Assembly: GCA_022478985.1 (NCBI GenBank)
Contig: JAKSZP010006704.1
Span: 1 to 64,000 of the forward strand
Source of the DNA: Massospora cicadina
Taxonomy: Eukaryota > Entomophthoromycota > Entomophthoromycetes > Entomophthorales > Entomophthoraceae
Length of the DNA: 64,000 bases
Direction of reading: 5' to 3'
Made by a program: the position numbers and the translations under genes. Of the stretch, positions 1 to 12,603 are shown piece by piece. Below the pieces are notes generated by a model that worked only from the letters and a program-made list of their open reading frames with translations, was not told where the DNA came from and searched no databases. Numbering within the stretch: the first letter of the stretch is position 1; every line of letters begins with the position of its first letter.

Positions 1-116
1 TACAGGAGGGTGTGGACCCTAGCTATTGAGAAAATATAATTTATAACCAAAATTGGCTTATAAAGTAAGAACTAATAATAGAATTGCTCTGACTTCTCAG
101 CTGAATTTGAGGTGTT

Positions 117-300
117 CATTACCACACGAGTCAGATCACCTCCAAGGTGAGAAGATTTTACTCACTGATGATTGTTGCAAATTAACAAATCATTACCACA
201 TGAGTCAGATCACCTCAAAGCCGAGAAGATTTTACTCGCTGGTGATTGGATACAATTTATCAAGTCACTACCACATGGGTCAGTTTTGCCTCAAAATATT
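117..300. repeat. Decayed tandem repeat, about 74-bp unit, 2.5 copies
   Basis: Three successive units begin at 117, 191 and 266 with CATTACCACA or CACTACCACA, followed by a GAGTCAGAT or GGGTCAG block and, in the first two, GAGAAGATTTTACTC. Spacing is 74 and 75 bp. The third unit fades out near 300. The units differ at several positions, so this is an old minisatellite-like array. No coding function is visible. Confidence 0.7.
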
Positions 301-2600
301 TATCTTTGATCTGATAGGCCGAAAGCCTATATTTCCTAGTTTGGATGACTCAGCTTTATAATACTTTAGCCCTGAATACCCATGATTCCTGAGATTTTAA
401 ACTAGTTTAAATAGGAATTACTAGTATCAAAAAAGGACCTTTTTTTGGCTTGCCCCGCTTAAACAATAAAAAACATAAAAAACTTTAACAAAGCGTTATT
501 TATTACTTTTATTTAGAAATTAAGTTTCTCACTTTAACAAAATATTTGTGGCATCTGACGGTAGATCCCACATAAAGCAAGGCAAACACCTAGCTAGATA
601 TATTAGTTCCAATTAAAATACTTTTTTAGGAATTTTTCTAATGGATATATACTGTTATCATAATTCTCAAAAACTAACTATTATTAAAAAGCTAAATGTC
701 AAAGTAGTACATAAAACTGAGGATTTTTTAGTTTCAGATTCCAAATTTTATAGCATTTGCAACTCACCATCTTTTAGCAATTCAGACTTCTTTGCCCATC
801 TTTAAGGCAAATATCTAAGCTTTTGAGGGTTTGTTCACAGGGTAGACTGAGCCAAAAATGGTTTCATAATTACTGTGCAACTCTATCCTAAAACTTAAGC
901 CTTACGTTTTAACTTTTGGATCTCATTTAAGTTTATTCTGGCATTCAATCGCTTGGTGCAACTTGGCTATCCATTTGGAGGCAAAGGTCAAAGTAATATC
1001 ATTTGAAAAGGTGACTCAATCGTTATATCACTTCCAAGACAAAAGCTGTTCTTTTCAGTTGTGTCTGTAAACTAACTTTTCACAAGAGGAGATAGTTTAA
1101 ACACACAAATACTCACGATATTAATCACTAGTACAATAGGAAACAGGGCACCACGGAAGGCACTGACATTAAAAAGACCAAGGAAGAGTATATTCAAAAA
1201 ATATAATGACAAGTAGACTAGGAAGATGAGGACTTTCTTGAGCTCCAAGGATGAGTTTATTACTAGTTGCAACTCAGATTCTAAACTTCTTGGGGATTCA
1301 ATACAAAGCAGTCTAGATTCTACCAACAATAGAATAGATATGCATATAATTTCAAGAATATAATGACCTATATGATTTTAAAACTCTTTGAGGAGGTCTG
1401 CAACAAAGCCAAACAGGGTATACATCTGATCTTTTCAGCATATTGTTATATTGAAGTAAGTCAACTAATAAGGATATTGGCCTTAGAATAGTAAAAAATA
1501 GGGAATTGAGGAAGGTGGGCCATGGTAATCTTACTTGTAGTACTGAGCCAGTTCTGACCATTAAGATAAACTTACCGTCATCTGTGGTACTGTAACTTAA
1601 GTAATCCTAGATTTGAGTCTATAGTTGTAGTTAAGTTTTTTCTAAATAAAGTATTATGGTAATTATACTAAGACTAAAATCCCTGATTCACATTGAAATG
1701 TGGTAAACCATTATTGCTCATTAAATAACCATAAAACCTAAGGACCTAGATAAAAAGCTTGCCACCTCGTCATGCAAGCCCATAGAATCAACTAGGGATA
1801 CTTATTCCTTCCCCAACGTTGATATAGGGTATTTAAAATCAAGAAGGTAGTTCAATTTGGTTTCTTTTGCCTTGGTATGCTCATCCTTGTATTACAATCA
1901 GTACTCACAATTATGTCATGGCATGACAATATTATTTTATAGAGATAATAAGTGGAATCTTCAGTCATTTACAAGTAACCTTTTCTATGGTTAAGCCAAC
2001 TAATCTGAACAGTATGATTTATAGCCCCTTACCATATAGGTATATAAAATTCCTCCAACCTCATGTTTGAGCTTTCCCAAGTTTCAAGGATTGAGTAAAA
2101 GAAGACTATCTGAAATTAGTCATTTAAGCCTCTCATTTAAGTCGGAGGGGGCTACTTGATGAGCTTTGAAGCCCCCATAAATATAATTTTGTAAGCTGTA
2201 TCATTTATTAGCGAATTAATTTTACATGGACCAATGCGAGGGTCACAATTTTTATAAATCCTTATGGGAACTTTTTTACTTCATGATATTTACTAACCCA
2301 GTCTGGTATTTGGAATACTTAACCTTTGGATGTCACCAATATGCTTGTTACTTCTTCTTATGTGCTGCCTTTTACAAGTTTGCTTTTAGAGTTTCCAGTT
2401 GTTTAATTTATCTCAAACCATCTCATTAGTACTATGCATCGTTGATTTATTATGTCCACCCATTATCTTTGGGTTTTGGCCATGATTCATGAGGAGTAAA
2501 GAATATTCCAATGGAAGGATGACAGATAGAAATATAGTACCTTATGCAAAATAAACCAGTTTAACCCAGTAATCTTATTGGCTTGAGATAATTTAACATA
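301..2600. other. AT-rich stretch without recognisable gene
   Basis: Short frames occur on both strands, none over about 90 codons and none with a motif I recognise. Composition is AT-rich with many oligo-A and oligo-T runs. It is probably decayed repeat DNA, but I could not assign it to a family. Confidence 0.5.
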
Positions 2601-2615
2601 AATAGCATTACAGAA

Positions 2616-2639
2616 GGACCATCTAGTACTAAAAAAAAA
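2616..2639 (+). mobile_element. Ultra-short retroposon (24 bp) with perfect target duplication
   Basis: The insert is GGACCATCTAGTACT followed by nine A. It is flanked by the direct repeat AATAGCATTACAGAA at 2601-2615 and 2640-2654 (15/15). An A tail plus a 15-bp duplication is the signature of target-primed reverse transcription. The same 15-nt core occurs at 13084-13098 (reverse strand) and inside the insert at 54795-54840. It has no coding capacity. Confidence 0.8.
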
Positions 2640-2654
2640 AATAGCATTACAGAA

Positions 2655-5570
2655 CCTGGTTGTCCTATTTAGTCTTATTATCTAAATCAGAATATTAAGT
2701 GATAATCAATTGGGTTAAAATTCAAATTTACCAGTAGTTTTTCTCAAAGCCACGATACAAACTGTGGGCTATAATATGAAATTATTTCCTTGGGTAGATC
2801 ACGTCAGGCAAATATATAAATAATGAAGAGTTTTATTTTCTCCTTAGTAGCGATCTCAGTCAAGTGAGAAAAACATTATGCATATTTTTCATCCTGCAAC
2901 TATCTACACTATGCTTTTTACCTTCTACCTTTGTAAGATTAAGACAAATCAACTTTTAAAGATGATTAAGGTCATTAGTATATTTAAGAGATGGAGTTTT
3001 CCAGTGAGTAACATTAGGTGGTGTTTTGCGTAAGCATATAGAAAACACATATTAGTATTTTATCTCCATTTTAGATTACCATCTCAAAAAGCGCCATCAT
3101 ACTAGTTTATGTGTATTATGTGCCCATGATATCACACAAGTCGATTGTCATGACATGCTTGAATGGCTTTTAATCTAAATCAGGAACCAGAACCCATATT
3201 TTTTACTATGATGTTTAACTCCCACTCAAATGGTATTTTGTACAGCTATTGGCTTTAGATATCAAGATGGACTAATCTTTACACCCCTTTTTAATAAAAA
3301 GTGGAACTCTTTCCATAGACTTATAAATCTAAAATATTGAGGACCTTGGTAATACTCTCATTGAGCCATGGATGGCTGCTTCTCCCTTCCTTAACCCCAT
3401 CTACTTGTGAAAGGTATTCAATCTTAGGCCCACCATTATATTTAATACACCAAATTTATATCAAAATATAATAAAATTCTGCTGGGTTAGAGGTATGGTC
3501 AAATGCATAAGAACATGCGAGATGTCCCATGCTAAACAAGAGGCTCAATTAGATGTCTAGAGGTCTTACGTTATATACCCCTAGGACATCCTCAAGTTAA
3601 GAAATTTTATATTAAATTGCACTGAAGAAAATTTTTTAGAAAAGGGTAGAAAAAGATCAATATAGTATAAAATTTGATAATATTGAGATAATATTAATGC
3701 TTAAGGATGCATATTGAGGCCTTAGGAATAGCGCTGGCCCACCTATAAACTTAAAACTTAAAGGCCTCCCCTTCCAAATTTTAAGTAAAAATAAATATAT
3801 TACAAATGCATAACGTTAAGTTTTTTCTAATTTTAATTAAAAATAAAAAATTTCACAAAGATATGACATGTTTACATTTTATTTTCTTTATAACAGTTCC
3901 TGAGATCCATATACTAAGACCTGTAGAGGGCTCATATGTTGTTCTAGTAATAGTGGTGGTGATGCAATTGCTATCTGCCATGTTGTCTGCCACATTGGGA
4001 GGTTCACAAAATTTTAGAACGTCGCCCATGCATATTAAATAACCAGATAACCACAAAAACCATCTTGATGAGCCCTAAATTTACTCCCTCAAGAACATTA
4101 ATTAAAAGGATATAATTATGAGTTCTACAAAGAAAATCTCACCTTGAACATCTATTAAGAACAGCGCCAAGAGAGTGGACCTGGGGATTTAAAATAGTAT
4201 AAAACAAAAATAAAGAATATTGGGAACACTTAAATTATTATACTATAAAGAGATGCATCCCTTGTCAAGATTCCACTAAAGAATACAATCACTAACACCC
4301 AATTGTGGGACACTTGAGTTCATATGTTGCCAGACTGGAGTTAACAATTGGGCAGGAATCATGTTTCTCAACTAATGAGCTTCCTTATCTATAACCTAGA
4401 AGAACTTTTATGCATCATCATAATAGCGGTGCTTGTTGACTGGAGAAGCGTTAATGAGTGCTTGAGTACACACAATAGAAGTCTAGTTTTTCATCGCACT
4501 ATGGTTGTCTGTCATATGCAGTACAAAAAATATTTTCTTTTGTTTAATTATTCCCCAAGAAGTTGTTTCACAAATTTGGTATGCCTCTGAGATACAAATT
4601 TTTATCTATATCACCAGAAGACATATATAATTTTTAAAACAAAAATTTTGGAAATTATTGTTGCTGGTTATAATTTAGTGAATCCATCCTTTGGAAATCC
4701 ATGTCAAGTGAAATAATTTTAAATAATCTAGGAGTGTTTACCAATTCTAGGTAATAGAATTTAGAAGACATAATGAACTAGCTATTGATATACTTATAAT
4801 TATCTATAGCTAGTCACTTTTGGTGCTATATAGAATTTAAATGTCCAATGATTAATGATAATAAAGGAATATTGTAATATTCAGGTAATGTTAATAAACT
4901 TTTATAAACCATAACGAAAAGTTCTTTATCATATATCTTGTGATTGATTTCAACCAATTTTGTTTTCTGGAGAAGTATTATATTAGTTGTTCAATATTGT
5001 ACACTCCTTCTTGAATTAAGAACGCTCCAGTTGCAGAATTTTAAAACATTAATATCAACTCAACTATGTCACCAATCTTCACCCACTCAGTCTTAACTGC
5101 AGCAAGGCTCTTGTGCACCAACCCCTTTCAAATCTTGACGACTTCTCCCTCCCTTTCCCTTGCATCTGTCTCCTAAAGCCCAAGATTAATTAAAATGAAG
5201 GTTGATGAACCCCCTTCTTTTGGGAGCATCTAGTAAAAAACATCCATAACAGCTAAAAATGGTTTCCCTGAGTTGGGATATAACAACATCAGTGTCCTAC
5301 TCATATCTCCTTTAATGCCGCATCCTCATCATATTCCATCCTAAGGTACTTCTCATGTGATTCTGATAAATGTAAGGGATTATCCTGAAATTCAGTTAAA
5401 GAACGCTTTTAAGAATAGAAAAATTCTTAAAAACTTTTCACTACCATTTTGATCCTTTAGAGCATATCATTGTTGTACTCCCTTTATTTTGCCTGGGAAA
5501 ATTAAAACTCCTTTTGGAACAGATCTTTTCTTAGGAAAGTAACTGAATAGTAAATTTAAATAATTATCAT
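2655..5570. other. AT-rich stretch without recognisable gene
   Basis: Only short frames are present (80 codons or fewer) and none shows a family motif. I see no target duplications, terminal repeats or RNA gene here. It is probably old transposon remnants beyond recognition by eye. Confidence 0.45.
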
Positions 5571-7420
5571 TTATTTGAGGTAAGCTGACCAGCGGACAGA
5601 CATTACTAAAAACTAAAACTAAAACTAAAAAACTAACGTAACTAATTGGATCAGACAAAACGCCCAAATGAGCAGATTGAGTGAAACGCTTTGAACAAAA
5701 ACAACCAATCAGGTGGGCAGTGGAAACCGCTTATCCCTCCATGGCGGAAGGGGAGGTGGGATTGGGGGGCTCATCTTCAGCAGCAGCTTCTTCCTCCCAT
5801 AGTAGAGTACGTGTCAAGGCAGACAGTAAGGGCGTTGGGGCATATGCAGCATGTGGTTTGATATTACTAATAATCAGTATTTCATGGAATTTGCCAGCTA
5901 GGAAAATGTCACTGATAAATTTGGCTAAAGCTTTTTCAGCTTTAATGCGGGCATCTGGGAGTTTAACAAATTTGGCGATGTTGGTTTAGGTAATTTTAGC
6001 TTTTAGTTCTGTGTTATAGTTACCACGTTCTGGATAGCATCATTAACATTTTTGTGTAACTGTTTCACTGTGATTTTACTCTTTTGAGTAAGACTTTTGG
6101 GGATAACAGGAGGTGAAATTCCTCATGTGAGCATCGCCACTGATTTAATGACAGCTTTATGAAGGGGACGACAATCTGGTGTTGCAGCTGCTTCAACTGC
6201 AATCTGGTGATCACTGAAAAATTATTTGGCATTTGTCTGTGGGGTATATAGTCAATGGGGGGTATTTGGCGTCCTATTCTGCATTAATGAACTGCTCAAT
6301 TTTCAGAGATGGTTCTTCAACGAGCTTACCTGATTTGTCAATTTCAGCCTATAACTCCCATGGGTTTTGGTTGAATTGAATTGGGGAATCAGTGTACGGT
6401 CGAGGTTTAATTGATCTAAAAGGAAGTATGGGATCAAACTGGGATCCAATCTGATGCTTGATTAGAGGAATCATGTGTGGCATCGGGGCGAGGAGGAGGC
6501 TGATTGGTGGCTGCAGGTGCAGCTGCAGCTTCCAGCTTTGGGGGAGGGGGAGGTAGGATTATGCCCCATGTTGGAACTTGTATGGGGTGGGCGGCAGATT
6601 GGAGGTCAGCAGATGAGTCATCCAATCCATTGGAAGTGGTTAAGGAGGGGCACTTGCATTTCGAGTGGTCCAACTTGAAACATGATGGACAGATCATCTG
6701 CCCACCCTTGACATGGGCCCAAAATGGATGGTTGGGCACTGAAGGAATAACTGTGCGAGGGGGAATTGACACGGCGATTTTACTAAATTCAGGGCTGATT
6801 GTGGCATACACCCAAGGCTCAGCAAGTCGTGTGGCCCCATTTGGAACCATAAATTGTAAGATGGGGTTGGAGCCATAGGCTGCCAAACCGTCCATCAACT
6901 CCTGGTGGAACACTTCAGGGGAGGTGGGTGGGCAGACCAGCAAACTGGACCACCAAAGTGGTGTCCGCTGGGAGCTGGGTCTGAGTTATGGGAATAGGGG
7001 TGCCCTGGAATACCAGTGGCACAGTTGCTGCAGTGGCAGCGTTGGATTCACAGGTGAAGCTGAGGTCGAAATACCCCTTGTAGGGGCAGAAATTGATAAA
7101 GCCAGCGGGTGTCATCACCGCCTGTGCCATTTTGATAATGGCTTGGTCATGGTATGGGAGAGTTTCCCATATTTGACCCTTAGGCCATAGCGCATGTTAC
7201 TCCAAGGGAGCGCCAGGGGGCAGCGATGTTCCAATTGGGTATGAGCAAGGTGAACGTTGAGATCATTGGGAGGAATGAATCATCCCATGGGTTTGGAATG
7301 ACTGGGTAATCTAGTCCAAGCACGTTTTCCTGCCAGATGGAAAATGGTGGGGGAGTTTCGCCGCTGCCCCACATCAGAGCAGCTGGTGGAGAATCTGATG
7401 ACATTGGAGCAAAACTACAA
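5571..7420 (-). mobile_element. Non-LTR element with ORF1 only (no ORF2)
   Basis: On the minus strand the 3' end (near 5571-5640) matches the 3' terminus of the full LINEs in this window: GTAATGTCTGTC, then CTGGT and CAGCTTACCTCA, then an A/T-rich tail with AATAAA. Upstream lies an ORF1 with a zinc knuckle, but there is no endonuclease or reverse transcriptase between ORF1 and the 3' end. It is either an internally deleted copy or a non-autonomous element that uses the ORF2 of a related LINE. I did not find a convincing target duplication, so the borders are approximate. Confidence 0.6.
5690..7404 (-). pseudogene. ORF1 (nucleic-acid-binding protein) of the ORF1-only LINE relative
   Basis: This is a minus-strand reading frame in several pieces: 7404-7180, 7130-6915 and 6943-6434 are open, and 6430-5690 reads on with many stops. 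The 6943-6434 part has the order seen in ORF1 of LINE1: a DGLAAYG block, then NHPFWAHVKGG and a zinc knuckle (ICPSCFKLDHSKCKCP), then a proline-rich tail. ORF1 proteins of Tad-like elements bind the element RNA. The C-terminal part ends close to the 3' UTR. The frame is broken by frameshifts and stops and is distant from the other ORF1 copies here, so it is another subfamily. Confidence 0.6.
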
Positions 7421-9290
7421 TGTTTGATTAAGATTTATTTTATTATTCATGTAATTTTGCTCAGAAAGTTACACTGAGTGGAAAGAGAAGCACTTTATAT
7501 ACTTTTAATATAATAAGTATGGGACCAGATTCTTAAATAGACTCCAAGGCTTGATTGTACATCCTGTACATGATACTTTTAGTTATGAGAACATTTTAAG
7601 TTATATTTTATGTAGGTTATGCAGCATCAGCCTACAGAACCTTTTAACGTAGGTTATTATCTGGAAAATAGCGGTAGATTTCTAAAAAGATAAAAAGTTT
7701 AACTCTATATTTTCAATTTAGCAAAAGACATATAAATCATAAATTTTTGGTGGTCAGGATGGAAAGGTATCTGGTTAGATGCTTAACGAGGTTAAGCTTA
7801 AAAAAGAGCGTTCAGTTACTAATAACAGGTTATCTTCCATCAGCAGCTTAGAGTATAATTCAAATTAGTTACCATATCTATTTTTTAAGTCAACATAAGG
7901 GCGTAGATCCTCATTGGCATTTAAATGATTACCATTGGTGAAAAAGCTGATAATTTAAAGGACATTATCATATAAACTTTCAAATTTTAATTTTTTTGCA
8001 TACTTATTCAGAGCCTCACTTTCTTTAGGATTTATTAATCACATGTCATCCTTTAGGAAGTTTAGTCTGCAAATTATAATGGTATGAAAATAAAATTAAC
8101 CATTTGGAGAGAAAGAAGAGACCCCTCAAACTATAATTAACCAAAATCTGCATTTTTATGAGTAATCCTGGTGGTTCCACAGTACATATAATGTTTAAAT
8201 CCCTAATAATTGACCACCAGTGACAGAATTCTAGTCAACTAGAATTCTCACGTTAAATCACAGTGTAATGATTCTTGTCTCCAATTTAAAATTCTGGGAA
8301 TAGCATTGCCAATAACTTTATAATAAGAGCAACTGGGTGAGGAAGATTTGAATTAACATGAAAGTCTTAAAATAGCCAAATACCCTCTTTTTGAGATAAT
8401 TAAAGTCGTTTTCCTCAAAGTGGGATCTACTTGGTTAAATTTTCTAAAGGTGAGAATTCTAAAATTTTAATTTACAGACCCATACACTGGACCAAGTTCA
8501 TGACAAGAGAATTTTCATCTGCAACTGTGTCAACTAAAGCTGTGAGATTTCCCTATTTGTCTTATCCCTTTAGTTTAGTTAACAAAAAATATAATTAAAA
8601 AAGATAGTTTTTTTTCTAATTAAGATCTAATTGTCTTATCTTTCTTCTGTTATTAAAAAGAGTCTATGTTATCTTGAGTGGATTCATTAGGCTTGGGTTG
8701 TATCCTTACTCTTTAGGCACTTAGCCCCCTCAGAGTCCTCAACAGTATCCTCACTTTTAGTATATAAAAGTTACAATATGCCATCTGGATTTTTTTATAA
8801 CAAGCATTTAGATTCTCTCTTTATAAGGATAATAAAGAGCTTAGAACTCACTATTTATAAAAGATCTATTTTTACCTGGTTCGCCAGCTCCACCTTACCT
8901 TCAAGTGTTTTCATGAAAGCATGATTGCTGATATTGCAAGTATTATAAGGTTTTAAGTTTTGATATACTATGAGGTAGTTGATGTCATGGAACCTGCTGA
9001 TTAAAGTAAGGCTAGGCTTCCAATCTGGGTGTGTAACAGACAGTGGAAAGCCCAGACTACCAATGACATAGAAGTTATAATCACTTTTAGGAAGACCTAT
9101 ATGATCATTGTGAGGGAAATAATAATTCAAGTACATACCAAAGGCCACAACAGCAAACCAAATGGCTGCAATGGGGGCAACCGCGGGTCTTTCTGGGCAT
9201 CTCCCAAGGGTACAAAAGTCAAGAAGGATGACCAATCCTTCTGGATTTGCGGTTGGTGACCTTTGAGCTCTTCTTAAAAGATTTTTTGGT
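7421..9290. other. AT-rich stretch without recognisable gene
   Basis: The longest open frame is a 126-codon minus-strand frame (8855-9235) with no recognised motif. A 24-bp palindrome lies at 8225-8248. I could not assign the rest. It may contain the degraded left end of gypsy-3 (5' LTR and start of gag). Confidence 0.4.
8225..8248. repeat. Perfect inverted repeat, 11-bp arms, 2-bp loop
   Basis: AGAATTCTAGT, CA, ACTAGAATTCT form two perfectly complementary 11-bp arms around two bases. The arms lie in otherwise unassigned AT-rich DNA. Function unknown; it could be a hairpin at a transposon end or a chance palindrome. Confidence 0.7.
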
Positions 9291-9299
9291 TCAATTTTA

Positions 9300-10530
9300 T
9301 TATAATAAGTTTTTTGAAGATCACTTAAAAGTTCGAAATTTTGGTATGCTGATCAGGTTTATGAATCAGATAAAATTAGATTGGTTTGACTGTCAGGAGA
9401 CCTAGGGCTTCATTTTACACCTGTTGAGGGGTTTCACAATGTGATGAAGTGTTGGAGGCGTCACCAGGACAGAGGAGCAAATTTCTAAATCTGGGCAGAT
9501 TGACCCTTGGCAAGATGTCCCAGATAGTCTAGTTCCTTGTTACCACCTTGCAGTTACAAGAACTAATGTTTCTCACCCCTGAATGGAGATTATGATTTGT
9601 AAAGACAGCCTCATTCTTTCAAATTTTGCTAAACCACCAGAAGCTCAGTGGGCGAATTAGTCTGAATTCTCTGACTATTTTGCAAAGAGGAAAGCAGACA
9701 TGTAGCTTGTCCACCAGGTGCTGAAGGAGGAGCAGATTTTTGCAAAGAGTTAGGCAGATTTAAAAACTTTTCTGGAAGTGGCGAGTTGGCATTGTATTTA
9801 TGACGAAATCTTTAATCATTATAATCTACATTTAGTGGGCCGCCAGATCAATGGCTTGGAGGGAACACATAACAACCATGGCCCTAAAATGCAGATAACT
9901 GCATACTTTGCTGGGTTTAGTGAAAGTGTATTGAAAAGAGGTGGATTCCACGGAAATTGTTTAGGTAAAGGATCTGCTTTATTTAAATCTTGAGAGGGAA
10001 AATGGACCAACAACTGCCCCTTCCAGAGGCAGTTGCCTTATATGCAAAAATGGGGAAAATTGGTCATGGGTGTGTTTCTAGACAGGGGCAGATGACGGAC
10101 TCATAGGTATAAAACCTGGGCTTGGGGCGTCATTAACCAGCTTACGCACTAGGTCACAAAAGCTCTGGTAAAGTAAATTCCTAATCCATCAGGGAGGACC
10201 CTAACTTATCCAAACATGAGTGAATTTTCCTGGATCAAAGGGCAGGCAGAATTGGATTCCGCCAGGGTCAATTTCACCAAATTAAAAAAGATTTTTGAGA
10301 ATGGATTGTTAGCTTGGTTTGGCATTCCCATACCCATGATTTCAAAAGCTGTGTTCTGGACCAGTTCTACTGACTCAGGAACCATTTACTGAGTTTCTAG
10401 GTCAATCTTTTCCTTTTCAAGGAAGTAAGGGATGGCGGAATGGAGTTTAGGGCAGGGTGGAGGTGCTGTCAGTGACTTCTGGCCTGGATTACATTACTGC
10501 AAACCTTTTTTACTCTTTCAACTAGGGAAG
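9300..10530 (+). pseudogene. Gag-like reading frame of gypsy-3, riddled with stops
   Basis: One forward frame (the frame of the 9778-9993 open segment) reads as ordinary protein for about 400 codons, interrupted by some fourteen stop codons but without an obvious frameshift. Its middle is rich in charged residues (KRKADM, VLKEEQIFAKS, ADLKTFLEV). The frame lies upstream of a gypsy-3 protease (11.9 kb) on the same strand, which suggests Gag, but I see no zinc knuckle and recognise no family. An LTR follows at 10547. It could also belong to the element that owns that LTR. Confidence 0.4.
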
Positions 10531-10546
10531 AAGCAGCCAAGGGGGA

Positions 10547-11610
10547 TGTCAGAATTTTAACCAGATGGAATCCTCCAATGATTAATTTTTATTTGGGATG
10601 AAATGGCCAATCCCAGCAGAATGGCTCATTGACTGAATTTTGTGGTATTTAAGTATGATTGCTTGTTAGTTGCTCCTTAATTGGGTTGAGCCAAAATTAG
10701 TATTCTGCCAAGTTTGGAATTAGGTTTATGTGGGCCAATTAGTGGCCCCAAATCATTATACGAATCACCAGTGACTAATAGATGAGGATGATCCAATTAG
10801 TATCATAAGCAGAATCAGTGTTTGATGCCAACTTGCATCTGTGGACCATTGTGATAATTTCCAGTGGAAAGCTAATGTATTTACTATTAATCATCCATCT
10901 ATGATTTCGCTTCCTGTACTAATCATTTGATATCAGATGATCTGACAATTACAAGTTCGAGGTGGCCAAGGTTGTTTCCAGTGCCTCATTTATTATAATT
11001 AATTATTGCCTGATTAAGGCAATTCCTAATCAATTGACTGAGATAAGCTGAGATGAGATGTAAAAGAGATGCAAACATATTCTGAGTCAAACCTGAGCTA
11101 CTGAAGCTGTTTCTGGCACATTATTATCAACTCAAAGGTTGAATCCAAATTCAACATTTATTTAGATGACTCATTTATATGGATCACCGGTGACCTAAGA
11201 CCAAGGATGAGCCAGAACTAATTTGGACTTTGGGAAGGACAAGGCAAGAGCGTTGACGCCAAGGAAGTGAGTAAGTGCAGCAGAAGCCTGATATGAGTGG
11301 GTGGCTGGAAGAACCAGCAGAAGGCTGATAGGTCAGTGGTGGGCGCAGTAGCTCTTCTGTAAATAGTATAGATACCTGGCGCTTCCCTTTCAATAAACAT
11401 CTCACTTTGCCTAATCTACCTTTTGATTTAAGCTAATTTTTATTTTGTTGGTTGGGGATTAGGCTGAGGGATTCCCAAATGGTGCAGGTGACATGCAAGG
11501 GGTCATCTGGAGCTGTTGGCCCCATCGCTTCTGGCAAATTGGCAAGTGCTGACCAGTCTTCATACTGGTTGGCCTGCCAACTAGCAGAGCCCATAGTCGA
11601 TTTTCCAACA
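10547..11610 (+). mobile_element. LTR, family C, plus orientation (probably solo)
   Basis: It starts TGTCAG and ends CCAACA, 1,064 bp. It matches, in reverse complement, two LTRs at 49.1-52.1 kb, for example around ACCAGTCTTCATACTG, and the block with CAATAAACATCTC just after a TATA-like stretch (11355-11402). It is followed at 11640 by gypsy-3 coding sequence, so it interrupts gypsy-3. The flanking pentamers (GGGGA and GGGTT) match at only three positions. A purine-rich stretch (AAGGGGGA) precedes it, so a 3' LTR of a larger element is possible. Confidence 0.65.
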
Positions 11611-11639
11611 GGGTTACTATGGAAGAATCCTTTGGGGCC

Positions 11640-12110
11640 AATGCGGTTACCCAACGTTTACCAACCACATGTCACAAGTCCCCCAGTTGAGTCAAAGGCT
11701 CCAAAGGGACATTAGGTCCTTCTTCCTAAAAGGGATCTTTTTCCGGTCCAACCTAAGAAGTTGAGGCTCCAGACTTAAAATACTTACCAGGAAATTGAGG
11801 AATCAAATTCCTGTTATGCATAGATACCAATTTTACTAAAACAAGCTAGCACTTTAGACATTATCTTAATTACCGCAGCTGATGCCTACTGTTCTTAATA
11901 CATATAAATTAATATTACCATTAATAATATCAAAGTAAAAGCCTTTGTAGACTGTGTGGAGCCGATTATTGGCATGATTACTAAGCTAGTGGAGATTGGC
12001 CTAGCGCCTTTTTATGATCAACATATAATATATAGGACCACAGTACCCAGTTCAATTACGCTTAAAGGAGCTTTCAGTGTGTTGCCGCTGTGATTTAGCT
12101 CTCTAGTAGC
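11640..12110 (+). pseudogene. gypsy-3 gag end and aspartic protease remnant
   Basis: The forward frame begins with a Pro/Lys-rich block (PPVESKAPKG, then LLPKRDLFPVQPKK) and reaches VKAFVDCVEPIIGMITKLVE near 11940. This fits the retropepsin pattern of a V-D-[ST]-G core followed by I-x-x-M-T-x-x-L, with the Ser/Thr-Gly damaged. Retropepsin matures the Gag-Pol polyprotein. The frame continues into AT-rich, stop-laden sequence before LINE1 cuts it. The RT of the same element resumes at 18.23 kb. Confidence 0.5.
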
Positions 12111-12603
12111 ATTGACTCCCACCATAATTTTACCTATTTAAAGCTATGACTTTATCATTAGTGCATATCTTTATGAAAACATATTCTAATAAAGCTAATT
12201 TCAAAAATTATTGGAAAAACTTGGCTAAAACCTTCCATTATATTACAATTAGAAGGACATAAATCTGAGCCCTGAAATATGCCATTTGTAATCACTCTTT
12301 ATAATGATGTTACAGTGACTATTAGTAACAAAGAATTATTGTTACACTAAGCGCTTTACTAACCGGATTTTAAAAACAGAATAGAATCTCACTCCATAAA
12401 TTTGAATATTGACCATTCTGGTGTCCAACAAATCATAGTGGGGCCTAAAATTAATTTAATAAATTTTCAGGGCTAAATGGCGAGATTTTTGTGCTAATTT
12501 GTTGACTAAATTTGGAACCTGTCACCGCACCTAAATTTATTCTTCAAGATCATTGCAAGATCCAAGTATTAGTGACTAAATCATATCCATACTCTAAATA
12601 TAA

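Noticed and set aside
8855..9235. 126-codon minus-strand frame as a gene
   Set aside because: No family motif, no upstream signal, and it lies in decayed AT-rich DNA where a frame of this length can occur by chance. The shape of the hydrophobic segments was not enough.
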